From the NCBI GenBank assembly GCA_021773115.1, contig JAJFKS010000032.1:179317-243316 (forward strand): a DNA stretch of 64,000 nucleotides, written 5' to 3'. The translations under genes and the position numbers were made by a program. Positions 10,008-18,052 of the stretch are shown in pieces. The notes under the pieces were generated by a model. It had not been told where the DNA came from. It saw only the letters and a list, made by a program, of their open reading frames with translations, and searched no databases. Each line of letters starts with the position of its first letter. The stretch's first letter is position 1. The DNA is from Woeseiaceae bacterium (GTDB lineage Bacteria; Pseudomonadota; Gammaproteobacteria; Steroidobacterales; Woeseiaceae).

Positions 10008-10036
10008 TTGACACTCGAGAGCAGCACCCGGACAAT
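10008..10036 (+). promoter_or_regulatory. Sigma-70 promoter of tRNA-Met
   Basis: TTGACA (10008-10013) and GACAAT (10031-10036) are spaced 17 bases apart; the tRNA starts at 10052. The consensus match, spacing and position are all good, so this tRNA copy still has an intact promoter. Confidence 0.7.
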
Positions 10037-10051
10037 CGGCGACCCAAAATC

Positions 10052-10128
10052 GGTGATGTAGCTCAGTTGGTTAGAGCGACGGACTCATAACCCGTAGGTC
10101 GGTGGTTCAAATCCACCCTTCACCACCA
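10052..10128 (+). tRNA. tRNA-Met (anticodon CAT), island attachment site
   Basis: 77-base cloverleaf: D arm GCTCAGTTGGTTAGAGC, anticodon loop CTCATAA, T arm GGTGG-TTCAAAT-CCACC, encoded CCA. The body resembles elongator tRNA-Met; CAT could also be a lysidine-modified Ile tRNA, which is less likely. Two stem mismatches stand out: T-T in the acceptor (sixth pair of GGTGATG/CTTCACC) and A-C at the pair closing the anticodon loop. The last 14 bases plus one are repeated exactly at 25547, 48076 and 61093, marking it as the integration target. The terminator follows directly. Confidence 0.95.
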
Positions 10129-10129
10129 A
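10115..10129 (+). repeat. Attachment core, site 1 (in tRNA-Met)
   Basis: ACCCTTCACCACCAA, the tRNA 3' end plus one base. Identical 15-base copies lie at 25547-25561, 48076-48090 and 61093-61107, all in the same orientation and all followed by a similar terminator hairpin. This is the direct-repeat signature of tyrosine-recombinase integration into a tRNA gene. Confidence 0.9.
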
Positions 10130-10140
10130 TCTCAAAAAGA

Positions 10141-10171
10141 CCCCGTTAATCAAATGGTTAATGGGGTTTTT
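10141..10171 (+). terminator. tRNA-Met terminator, site 1
   Basis: Stem CCCCGTTAA / TTAATGGGG with loop TCAAATGG, then TTTTT. The same hairpin with small changes follows each of the other three attachment cores, so it travels with the attachment site. Confidence 0.85.
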
Positions 10172-10390
10172 GGGTGGTGGAATACGGAATTGAAAGGGTT
10201 CATCGAAGTTCCTGATACCGTTGTCGGCGTGGCATCGACTCGTCCGGGGACATGCAACCAGTTACGAGACAGTCCATTGACGACTCGGCGATGTATTCAC
10301 CGTTCATGCGCCTTTCGAACTGCAAACGTCGGGTAGCAAAAAAATTTGGGGGCAACTACTAGCCCATTTTCGCAGCTGCCCCCAACGCCA
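10172..10390. repeat. Right-type attachment arm, copy 1
   Basis: This stretch has no gene. It is similar over its whole length to 48135-48365, sharing for example TACGAGACAGTCC, CATTGACTCGTC-like and CGGGTAGCAA blocks. It holds GGGGGCAAC at 10348-10356 and the inverted TGCCCCCAAC at 10377-10386, probable integrase arm-binding sites. GGTGGTG at 10173-10179 is an inverted copy of the CACCACC in the core. Downstream, 10391-10518, nothing recognisable is seen. Confidence 0.75.
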
Positions 10391-10518
10391 ATGGACGACC
10401 CTGAAAGGTGGGATTCCGCCTTTAATATTTGTTCGCGATTGCAGGAGTTTTTTCCCGACGCAACGCCGAGTCTTCGACGGTCATACAACGAATGTTGATT
10501 CCAGGTTTCGCAGTGGGC

Positions 10519-12318
10519 TTAACCTAGCGATGCCGCTCGCTCACCTGCCTCCGTATATGCAACTTGGTGCGTTTCAGTAACATGGACAAGCACACCGGCA
10601 TTTGCATTGATATCGAGAAAGTTCTCGTCGTGCAAATAACCATCGGGCGGCGGTGGCGGGTCGAAACGCATGTTGCTGTGCCGGAATCCGCCATCCGTTG
10701 TTTTCTCCAGCCGTGGGACGGCTTCCAGCAGACGACAGGTGTAGGGGTGTCTCGGCGTGTCCAAAACCTCGGCCTTATTGCCGGATTCAACGACCCGACC
10801 GCGATACATGACTAGCACGCGATCGGCGACCTGGTCGACCACCCCAATGTCGTGCGTGATGAACAGGTAACTGAAACCGTATCGCTCCTGGAGCGTTTGC
10901 AACAACGTCAGCACGCGCGCCTGTACCGTTACGTCAAGTGCTGAAACAGCTTCATCGGTGACAATGACGTCCGGCCGCATCGCAATTGCGCGGGCAATGC
11001 TCACACGTTGGCGCTGGCCGCCTGAAAGCTCATGAGGGTAACGGCGCGCCATTTCAGGGCTTAGTCCCACGTCGTGTAGCGTTTCCCGAACTCGGTTTGC
11101 ACGATCAGCACCGGTCAATGACGACAGCCTCAAACCTTCTGCGACAATCTGCTCGACACGCATGCGTGGGTCGAGCGACGAGAATGGGTCCTGGTAAACA
11201 ATCTGCATACGCGAGCGAAGGTTGCGCAGTTGCCGCGCAGAGCGTGAGGAAATCTCGTCTCCATCGAATTCTACCGATCCGGCTGTTGTCTCCACCAGGC
11301 GCAGCAATGCACGGCCCAATGTGGTTTTGCCTGAGCCGGATTCGCCAACCACGGCAAGGGTTTCGCCGCGTCGCAGAGAGAAGTCCACGCCGTCGACGGC
11401 ACGGACGATACGGCTTTTAAGCCACGGCAGTAGTCGCCGGCGCCCGAACTCAACGTGCAGATCGATGACCTTCATCACCGGCTTGTTCGTATCGATTTCA
11501 TCGGTGGATTGCCTGCCGCGATCTCGCGCAGGCAGGGACTGAAGCAGTTCCTTCGTGTATTGCTCGGAAGGTGACGAAAGTATCGTCGCGACGTCTCCGG
11601 TCTCGACAACCTTACCGTCGCACATCACACAGACGCGATCCGCATAACGCGCGACCAGTCCAAGATCATGTGAGATCAGCATCACGGATGTTCCAAGGTC
11701 GCGAACCAGTTCGATCATCAAGTCGAGTACATCCTTCTGGATCAAAACGTCGAGTGCGGTTGTGGGTTCATCGGCAATGAGCAATTCAGGGCGCATCAAG
11801 AGGGCCGTTGCCAGCATGATGCGCTGTCGCATTCCGCCGGAAAATTCATGCGGGTATGCGCGCAGGCAGGCATCCGGATCCGGCATCCGCACTCGCTCCA
11901 GCATTTCAAGCATTGCTGTTTGTCGCTGCGCTGGCGTAAGTCTTCGGTCCGCAACGAAAGCTTCGACCATCTGCTCGCCGATGCGCATGGCCGGATTGAG
12001 CGACATCATCGGTTCCTGGAAAATCATGCCGATGCGCGCGCCACGAACCCGGCGAATGGATTCGGCGTCAAGAGTTGTCAGGTCGGTGCCATCCAGCCAC
12101 ACTGAGCCCGATGCAATGCGCCCGCCGCTGGGCAGCAATCGCATGATTGACTTGGAGATCATTGTCTTGCCCGATCCCGATTCACCGACCACGCCGAGAA
12201 CTTCGCTTCGACCAAGCGACAGACTGACCGAGCGCACCGGCTGTGATTCGCTTTCCCCAGCGCCGAAGGCGACCGTGAGGTCACGCACATCGAGCAGAGG
12301 CTTATCCTGGTTGCTCAA
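10519..12318 (-). CDS. Dipeptide-type ABC transporter, fused double ATPase
   Basis: 599-residue protein holding two complete ABC domains, equivalent to DppD and DppF fused. Domain 1 (about 8-260) has Walker A GESGSGKTMISK, signature FSGGMRQR and Walker B LLIADEPTTALD. Domain 2 (about 280-535) has GESGSGKTTLGR, LSGGQRQR and VIVTDEAVSALD. In domain 2 the usual DEP after Walker B is DEA. Each has the oligopeptide-binding C-terminal extension (HPYTCRLLEAVP). Last gene of the binding protein-permease-permease-ATPase operon, overlapping the preceding permease by 4 bases (ATGA). Confidence 0.93.
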   Translation of the reverse strand: MSNQDKPLLDVRDLTVAFGAGESESQPVRSVSLSLGRSEVLGVVGESGSGKTMISKSIMRLLPSGGRIASGSVWLDGTDLTTLDAESIRRVRGARIGMIFQEPMMSLNPAMRIGEQMVEAFVADRRLTPAQRQTAMLEMLERVRMPDPDACLRAYPHEFSGGMRQRIMLATALLMRPELLIADEPTTALDVLIQKDVLDLMIELVRDLGTSVMLISHDLGLVARYADRVCVMCDGKVVETGDVATILSSPSEQYTKELLQSLPARDRGRQSTDEIDTNKPVMKVIDLHVEFGRRRLLPWLKSRIVRAVDGVDFSLRRGETLAVVGESGSGKTTLGRALLRLVETTAGSVEFDGDEISSRSARQLRNLRSRMQIVYQDPFSSLDPRMRVEQIVAEGLRLSSLTGADRANRVRETLHDVGLSPEMARRYPHELSGGQRQRVSIARAIAMRPDVIVTDEAVSALDVTVQARVLTLLQTLQERYGFSYLFITHDIGVVDQVADRVLVMYRGRVVESGNKAEVLDTPRHPYTCRLLEAVPRLEKTTDGGFRHSNMRFDPPPPPDGYLHDENFLDINANAGVLVHVTETHQVAYTEAGERAASLG

Positions 12319-13160
12319 CGTGCAAGTCTCGGGTCGAAGCGATCACGTAACGCGTCTCCGAACAGGTTGACGCCGAGCAACGCGATGGTAATGGCAACGC
12401 CCGGAAAAATTGACAGCCACGGCGCAATGCTCATGTACTGCCGGGCATCGGCCAGCATGCCACCCCAGGTTGGGTGCGGTGGTGGCACGCCGAGACCGAG
12501 AAAGCTCAACGCGCTTTCAGACAGTACGGCACCGCCGAAAATCGCGGTGGCAATGACCGTTAACGGAGAAATGCATTGCGGAATTACGTGGCGAACTACT
12601 GTGAAAGCTTCGCTGTTGCCCAGCGCTTTCGACGCCTCCACGTACTCCTTCTCGCGAATAGACAATACGGTGCTGCGCACGATGCGCGCGACATTTGGCA
12701 TATAGGCAAACCCGAGTGCCAACACAATGCCGTACATGTGTGGCCCGATGATTGTCATGATACCGAGCGCGAGCAAGATACCTGGGAACGCCATGAATGC
12801 ATCCAGGAACAAGCCGACCAGCCTGTCCGTCCAGCCGCCGGCATAGCCGGCGATCGAGCCAAGCAACAGGCCGAAGGATACCGCTACGAGTACCGAGAAA
12901 AAGCTCACAATGACGCTGGTACCCGCCGCGGCCATGGTTCGGCTCAGCACGTCGCGCCCGAACTGGTCCGTGCCCATCAAATGCGCCGACGATGGCGGCA
13001 ATAGCCGTGACTCATAGTCCAGCGCCAACGGATCGTGTGGTGTGTACAGGCTGCCGGCCAGCGCTGTGATCAGAATAATCGCGAGCAGGAACTCACCTAG
13101 CCGTCGGTTTGGCATCGCGGTAGTTGTGTACACCGCCGCTGGGTTCGATACGACTGTCAT
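12315..13160 (-). CDS. Dipeptide-type ABC transporter permease, DppC-like
   Basis: 281-residue inner-membrane permease with an N-terminal helix and the five-helix BPD core. The N terminus has HPL-like PHDPLALDYESRLLPPSSAHLMGTDQFGRDVLSR, typical of DppC/OppC. The cytoplasmic EAA-type loop is EYVEASKALGNSEAFTVVRHVIPQ. A one-base TAATG overlap with the DppB-like gene and an ATGA overlap with the ATPase gene indicate tight coupling. Confidence 0.93.
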   Translation of the reverse strand: MTVVSNPAAVYTTTAMPNRRLGEFLLAIILITALAGSLYTPHDPLALDYESRLLPPSSAHLMGTDQFGRDVLSRTMAAAGTSVIVSFFSVLVAVSFGLLLGSIAGYAGGWTDRLVGLFLDAFMAFPGILLALGIMTIIGPHMYGIVLALGFAYMPNVARIVRSTVLSIREKEYVEASKALGNSEAFTVVRHVIPQCISPLTVIATAIFGGAVLSESALSFLGLGVPPPHPTWGGMLADARQYMSIAPWLSIFPGVAITIALLGVNLFGDALRDRFDPRLAR

Positions 13161-14101
13161 TAGAGTCGCACTCTGGGATCGAAGATCGGGTACAAGAGAT
13201 CGACCACCAAATTCGCGATGACGTAAATGAAAGCAACCAGTAACAGTGCGCCTTGCACGACGGGGTAATCACGAGCGTAAATTCCGTCGACCAGGAAGCG
13301 TCCCAGGCCGGGCAACGTAAAGACCGTTTCGATGACTGCGGCGCCGCCAAGCAAGCTTGCGAGGATCAAGCCGAGCACGGTGAGTGTTGGTGCAAACGCA
13401 TTGGGAAACGCATGGCGCCAGAGCACGGTCGATTCCTTGAGCCCTTTCGCCCGGGCGTGGGTGATGTAGTCGAATCCGAGCACCTCGAGCATGGTCGATC
13501 GCATCATTCGGGTTACGGTTGCCATTTCGCCGAGCAGCAGCGCAATGACGGGCAGTATTAAGTACTGTATGCCCGCTGCGACATTCTCCACGACGGACAC
13601 GTAACCAATCGTCGGCAGCCAGCCGAGCTTCACACCGAAGACAAGCATAAGCAGTATGCCAGCCCAAAAGCTTGGAATAGAAAGGCTCAATACCAGCAGA
13701 AAAACGATCCCGGTATCGGTTGCGCTGCCGTGACGCGACGCGGCCAGCAATCCGGTCGGCAGTGCGATCGCGACCGCGAACATCATCGACAGCAATACAA
13801 CCTGCGCCGTTACTGCGAATCGCTGCAGCAATGCCGGAAGAACCTCTTCGCCGTTCATCAACGATACGCCGAGATCCCCGTCTATAACTTTGACGAACCA
13901 CAAGCGAAACTGTTCGACCATCGATTCGTCCAGCCCCATTTGAGCGCGGACTTCCTCAAGAATTACCGGATCATTAATATCACCGACGAGAACGACAGCC
14001 GGGTCGCCGGGCACCAGGCGAATCATTGTAAAAACCATTACCGCAACGAGCAGTAGTGTCGGCACTGTTTGCAGCAGGCGCTTGATCGTAAAAGCGATCA
14101 T
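13160..14101 (-). CDS. Dipeptide-type ABC transporter permease, DppB-like
   Basis: 313-residue permease with six predicted membrane segments. It begins with the family pattern MIAFTIKRLLQTVPTLLLVAVMVFTMIRLVPGDPA (cut here: residues 1-20 and on) and has the EAA-type loop YITHARAKGLKESTVLWRHA. The ATG at 14101 was chosen because it overlaps the stop of the binding-protein gene (ATGA) and gives the standard N terminus. Upstream in-frame codons lie within the binding-protein gene. Confidence 0.92.
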   Translation of the reverse strand: MIAFTIKRLLQTVPTLLLVAVMVFTMIRLVPGDPAVVLVGDINDPVILEEVRAQMGLDESMVEQFRLWFVKVIDGDLGVSLMNGEEVLPALLQRFAVTAQVVLLSMMFAVAIALPTGLLAASRHGSATDTGIVFLLVLSLSIPSFWAGILLMLVFGVKLGWLPTIGYVSVVENVAAGIQYLILPVIALLLGEMATVTRMMRSTMLEVLGFDYITHARAKGLKESTVLWRHAFPNAFAPTLTVLGLILASLLGGAAVIETVFTLPGLGRFLVDGIYARDYPVVQGALLLVAFIYVIANLVVDLLYPIFDPRVRL

Positions 14102-14102
14102 C

Positions 14103-15692
14103 TCAGTGGTTGTCCCCGCGCCAGCCCGGCCGATAAACGCCCCACAGGCGTGACAGTCCCATCGGCCAGGAGTCATATCCAGATACATCAGCACGCATCG
14201 CTGTCACCGAGTGCGCATTATACAGGCCGATAATCGGCACTTCATCGCGCATGACCTCATGCAGTTGCCGATAGATGGTGTTGCTGTGTTCGGGATCATC
14301 GGCGGCTAGTAGTTCCGCCAGCAATTCGTTGGCCCGCTCCGAGTCCCACTGGTACGTCGCGCGGCGATCTTTCGGGCCGATCAATTTGGCGTAACGCATG
14401 GTTGGGTTTGCCAGTGCCGAGAACGAAAATGCGCTGACCTGGAATTTGCCGGCGTAGTAGTTTGCAAGTTGTGACGCCCAGTCCAGCACCTGCAGCCGCG
14501 CATTGATACCAACGGAGTGCAACATGGCCTGAATAACAACCGCATTGTCGTACATGTTCGAGTACTTGCGGTTGGTTTGAATTTCAATGATTTCGCCGGC
14601 GTAGCCGGCCTCACGAAGCAGGGCACGCGCCTTTTCGCGGCTCGGTTCGTACCAGGCATCATGGGCTGCATCGTGCGCCGGGTCGCCGACGGGCACGGCC
14701 GAGGAATTCGGCGACGCGTGACCGTAGGTGTTAAAGCCGACGATCTGCTCACGATCAATCGCGTGCGCAATCGCCCGACGCATACGCGGATCGGATAGCA
14801 GGCTGTCTTCTGTCTGGACCAAGAGGGCAGTCCAACCGAGCAACGGCGATTCCGATAGCGCGATGTCCTTCTCTGCTTTTAGCTCGGCGAGGCTGTTCAT
14901 CGGCACTCCGGGGTACAAATCAATGCCGTCGCCGAGAAGTGCTGCTTTTGTTGACGCATGATCGGGAGAGACGATGAATCTCAGGCTGTCTGCGTACACC
15001 GGCTTCGCGCCTGCGAATCCATCGGGTGTGCCCTCGGGCGTGTGGTAGTCGGCGAAGCGCCGCAGTTCGACGTATTGCCCGCGCTTCCATTCGGAAAACT
15101 CAAATGGCCCGGTCCCAACCGGCAGGCGCCATTCGCCATTCGCATCGACCGAGTCGGGGTGCACGATCGCTGCCGGGCATTGAACGTTTGCCAGCCGGTC
15201 CAGAAACAGCACGCTCGGTTCGGCCAGTTCAAACTCGACCGTATCGGGTTGCGGCGCGCGTACATCGACAATGACGCTCTTGCCAGGCTCTTCGCTATCG
15301 GCTGAGTACCAGCGGCGGCATTGCCATTTGGTTTCAGGATCGAGAAACCGCTGCCAGTTCCAGAGCACTTCCGCCGCGGTCAGTGGCTCGCCGTTATGGA
15401 ATCTGACGCCGGGCCGAATGTGAAAGCGATAGATCAGGCCGTCGTCACTGACCGAAATCGAATCGGCCAGTACCGGGCGGACGCGCAAGTCTGCTCCGTA
15501 ACCAACCAGAGATTCGACGATGTGATGGATAACGGTATCGGTATTGGCGTCCCGTGCGACGCCTGGATTGTTGCTGCGGATATCGGTGTTGATCGCCACC
15601 CGCAGATGGCGGTCCTCGGCGATAGCGGTTGCGTGACCTGCCAGGAGCAGCAAGTTCGCGATCAGTGTCAGGCAGCGCAATTGCGGCGTCAT
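14103..15692 (-). CDS. Periplasmic oligopeptide-type binding protein (SBP_bac_5)
   Basis: 529-residue solute-binding protein feeding the adjacent permeases. Signal peptide at residues 1-25 (MTPQLRCLTLIANLLLLAGH...). Family motifs include RFHIRPGVRFHNGEPLTAAEVLWNW and VGTGPFEFSEWKRGQYVELRR. The start at 15692 is preferred over an in-frame ATG at 15716, because the promoter seen just upstream should begin transcription near 15715 and because 15692 gives a clean signal peptide. Neither has a clear ribosome site. First gene of the transporter operon, so the transporter's ligand is set here. A peptide, nickel chelate or siderophore are all possible for this family. Confidence 0.9.
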   Translation of the reverse strand: MTPQLRCLTLIANLLLLAGHATAIAEDRHLRVAINTDIRSNNPGVARDANTDTVIHHIVESLVGYGADLRVRPVLADSISVSDDGLIYRFHIRPGVRFHNGEPLTAAEVLWNWQRFLDPETKWQCRRWYSADSEEPGKSVIVDVRAPQPDTVEFELAEPSVLFLDRLANVQCPAAIVHPDSVDANGEWRLPVGTGPFEFSEWKRGQYVELRRFADYHTPEGTPDGFAGAKPVYADSLRFIVSPDHASTKAALLGDGIDLYPGVPMNSLAELKAEKDIALSESPLLGWTALLVQTEDSLLSDPRMRRAIAHAIDREQIVGFNTYGHASPNSSAVPVGDPAHDAAHDAWYEPSREKARALLREAGYAGEIIEIQTNRKYSNMYDNAVVIQAMLHSVGINARLQVLDWASQLANYYAGKFQVSAFSFSALANPTMRYAKLIGPKDRRATYQWDSERANELLAELLAADDPEHSNTIYRQLHEVMRDEVPIIGLYNAHSVTAMRADVSGYDSWPMGLSRLWGVYRPGWRGDNH

Positions 15693-15717
15693 GGGCTCGG
15701 GCTGGGTCGTCATCAAA

Positions 15718-15750
15718 TTGTATTATCAACGTAAACAATACAACTGTCAA
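15718..15750 (-). promoter_or_regulatory. Promoter of the ABC operon overlapped by an operator palindrome
   Basis: Reading the minus strand: TTGACA (15750-15745), 17 bases, GATAAT (15727-15722). A perfect inverted repeat TTGTATT / AATACAA with a 12-base centre (15718-15743) covers the spacer and the -10, the position of a repressor operator. The FCD-type regulator encoded next door is the obvious candidate. ATACAA half-sites also occur in the regulator's own upstream gap (16773-16778). Confidence 0.65.
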
Positions 15751-15756
15751 TCGTCG

Positions 15757-16689
15757 TCAAGACAATCCCCGGCGAACGACATCAATGTGCCAGGGGTCTT
15801 TCTTCGTATCGGAAGTATTGCTGTACGGGCTGAGTTCGGCGGCGCTACCGATGTGTTGACGCAATAGACTGGCGGCCCACATGCGGTCGCCCGATGCGAT
15901 TGCCGTAAGAATGGACAGGTGCTCCTGGCAGGTTTCGATGACACGCTCGGGACCGTAGACCCATTGATAAGAAATGATGCGTCGCAAACTGTTCTGCCTT
16001 TGCATGGCCTGGCGAAAAAACCGATTACCGGAAAAGTCGGCGAGCATCTGATGAAAATCCGCGTTGATCTGGAACAGTGTCACCGACGACAGGGTTTCCG
16101 CCGTGCCGTCAAGGATCCGCGCATGCTCCGCCCGGCTGCGCTCCATACGCCGGTCGTCGGTCGCGAAAGTTGGTTCGAGCAGTGATGCCGGCTCGAGACA
16201 GAGCCGAAATCGGTAGCTCTCATCGTGAGCCTGCTTGCTGTCCAGCATGTCTGCAAAGCTCCAGCCGCGTCCGGGCCGTTTCTCAACCAGCATCTCCCTG
16301 AGGAGTCTCTGCAGCACCCGGGTCAGTGTGCGTCTCGGCACATCGTAGCGTCGCACAAGGTCGGCCTCGGTGAACTCGTTGGTAAGTTCGCCTTCGAGTC
16401 GATCTCGGGTGAGGCGCAAATACAACAGATCTTCATCGGTTTCGGGTGCCGAACGGCGGTCAATGGCACCGGCTTCCTGCAAGGTGAAATAGCCCCGGTT
16501 GCGGACATGCTCTAAAAAGCCGTCATTCGCCAGTATTTTCAACGCGGCTCTGACCGGCGTGCGAGAAACGTTAAACTCCTCGCACAGTGCTTTTTCGGTG
16601 AGCCGCGAGCCACGCGGGATTGCGCGACGCTTGACGAAATCGAGGATTTCGTTGCTCAGCATGCGCTGGAAATCGTTTGCTTGGGCCAT
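15757..16689 (-). CDS. GntR/FCD-family transcriptional regulator with a second winged-helix segment
   Basis: 310-residue regulator. Residues 10-70 form a GntR winged helix (GSRLTEKALCEEFNVSRTPV, LANDGFLEHVRNRGYF). Residues 97-147 form a second winged-helix-like segment (FTEADLVRRYDVPRRTLTRV, EMLVEKRPGRGWSF). Residues 155-290 form a helical FCD ligand domain with metal-ligand-type His in HQMLADFSGNRFF and EHLSILTAIASGD. It sits between the ABC operon it probably controls and a divergent operon. FCD regulators usually sense small organic acids or amino acids; the ligand is unknown. Confidence 0.88.
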   Translation of the reverse strand: MAQANDFQRMLSNEILDFVKRRAIPRGSRLTEKALCEEFNVSRTPVRAALKILANDGFLEHVRNRGYFTLQEAGAIDRRSAPETDEDLLYLRLTRDRLEGELTNEFTEADLVRRYDVPRRTLTRVLQRLLREMLVEKRPGRGWSFADMLDSKQAHDESYRFRLCLEPASLLEPTFATDDRRMERSRAEHARILDGTAETLSSVTLFQINADFHQMLADFSGNRFFRQAMQRQNSLRRIISYQWVYGPERVIETCQEHLSILTAIASGDRMWAASLLRQHIGSAAELSPYSNTSDTKKDPWHIDVVRRGLS

Positions 16690-16839
16690 ATCAACTGCTT
16701 CCTGTGGGCGAAGTCGTGGGAAGTTAGAAGGTATTTACGTGAAGCTTAATACATGTTTTAATGAGGCTATAAATACAAACATAGGCCCGATTAATACGAT
16801 GCGAAGAATACCGCGAAACTTACCGCCGAGTACTTTCTC
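16690..16839. promoter_or_regulatory. Divergent regulator/amidase promoter region
   Basis: AT-rich 150-bp gap between the GntR regulator and the C45-like gene. It contains ATACAA (16773-16778), the half-site of the palindrome at the ABC promoter, plus TTAATACAT near 16747. This suggests the regulator also controls itself and the divergent operon. No exact palindrome is seen here. Confidence 0.4.
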
Positions 16840-17934
16840 TTGACTATACCCATACTGGATCTGTCCGGATCACCGCGTGAGCGCGGCTTGCAGCACGGTC
16901 GCGGCGTTGGCGACCTGGTCGTCCGCAGTATTGAAATCTACCGTAAAGCCTTCCTGAGCAAAGGCGTCACCTGGGAACGTGCGCGCACGGTCGCTGCGGC
17001 GTTACTGCCCGAAATCGAAGCCTACGACGCCGATTTCGGCCAAGAAATTCGTGGCATCGCCGACGGCGCTGAAGTCCCGGTAGAAGACATCGTCGCATTG
17101 AACGCGCGCACCGAACTATTGTATGGGCAGGCGCCACAGGTGCCGCCCGGACCCGACACCGATGGCGATGGCTGCACCGGCGCGATTGCGCTGCCGAAGG
17201 CGACTCGCGACGGCATTCTAATTCATGGGCAGAACTGGGACTGGCGTGACGAATGTGCAGACTCCTGCCTGCTGTTACGCATTCACAACGAGGATGGCCC
17301 CGATATTCTCTGTTTTACCGAAGGTGGTCTCCTGGCCCGATTCGGAATGAACAGCGCCGGCATCGCGTTGACCGCCAACTTCCTTCAGACCGAACGAGAC
17401 TACGGCCGCAAGGGAATTCCGGTGGCTTTGATTCGGCGCAAGATCCTGATGTCCAATAGCCTGTCAGAAGCGATCCGCGTTCCGTATTCCGTGCCGCGCG
17501 CGTTCTCGGCCAACCTGATGTTGAGCGACGCGGCCGGTGTCGCAATGGATCTGGAAACGACACCCGACGAAATATTCTGGCAAGCGCCGGAAAACGATTT
17601 GCTGGTACATGCCAATCACTTCTCGACCATTGCGGCACGTTGCAAAAATGTCGATATGAGCATTCCAACTTCGCCGGACTCGCTCTACCGCGACATGCGT
17701 GTACGAGAGCATCTCGAAAGCCGGCATGGCGACATTACGCCAGAGGATTTCCGCACCGCCTTTGCAGATCGATTCGGCGCGCCGCGAGCGGTGTGTCGGT
17801 CTCCAATCGAAGGACCGGGCGGCAAGGTTTCGTCGACGGTTGCAACAATCATTATGTCGCCGTCGGAAGGGCGACTATGGATTGCAAAGCGGCCGTACGA
17901 ATCCACGGTCGAGTACAAGGAGCACAAACTTTGA
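16840..17934 (+). CDS. C45-type Ntn hydrolase (acyl-CoA:6-APA acyltransferase-like amidase)
   Basis: 364-residue protein of the acyl-coenzyme A:6-aminopenicillanic acid acyltransferase family, N-terminal-nucleophile enzymes that self-cleave before a catalytic Cys. GDGCTGAIAL places the nucleophile at Cys112 after Gly111. Upstream are GSPRERGLQHG and VALNARTELLY; downstream are HGQNWDWRDEC and LLARFGMNSAGIALTANFL, all family hallmarks. Members make or break N-acyl amides, including penicillins and N-acyl amino acids. No signal peptide, so cytoplasmic. The start codon is TTG. First gene of the operon with the TonB receptor, suggesting it acts on the imported compound. Confidence 0.85.
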   Translation: MTIPILDLSGSPRERGLQHGRGVGDLVVRSIEIYRKAFLSKGVTWERARTVAAALLPEIEAYDADFGQEIRGIADGAEVPVEDIVALNARTELLYGQAPQVPPGPDTDGDGCTGAIALPKATRDGILIHGQNWDWRDECADSCLLLRIHNEDGPDILCFTEGGLLARFGMNSAGIALTANFLQTERDYGRKGIPVALIRRKILMSNSLSEAIRVPYSVPRAFSANLMLSDAAGVAMDLETTPDEIFWQAPENDLLVHANHFSTIAARCKNVDMSIPTSPDSLYRDMRVREHLESRHGDITPEDFRTAFADRFGAPRAVCRSPIEGPGGKVSSTVATIIMSPSEGRLWIAKRPYESTVEYKEHKL

Positions 17935-17942
17935 GTTTTGGC

Positions 17943-17966
17943 CCCGCGGGCAGCGATGCCTGCGGG
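17943..17966 (+). other. GC-rich hairpin between amidase and TonB receptor
   Basis: CCCGCGGGCA / TGCCTGCGGG with loop GCGA, one G-T wobble, and no following T run. Possibly an mRNA stabiliser or processing site rather than a terminator. Confidence 0.45.
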
Positions 17967-18052
17967 ACGACAACGCAAGTATGAACGACAACCATAACGG
18001 GGGAGGCAGAAAGCGCGCTAACGCGGTGCATTGATGCCGACGGAGATCAACT

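Noticed and set aside
10154..10336. Small open frame downstream of tRNA-Met
   Set aside because: It spans the attachment terminator and right arm; the second arm copy at 48135 does not keep the frame, so the conservation is not protein-level.
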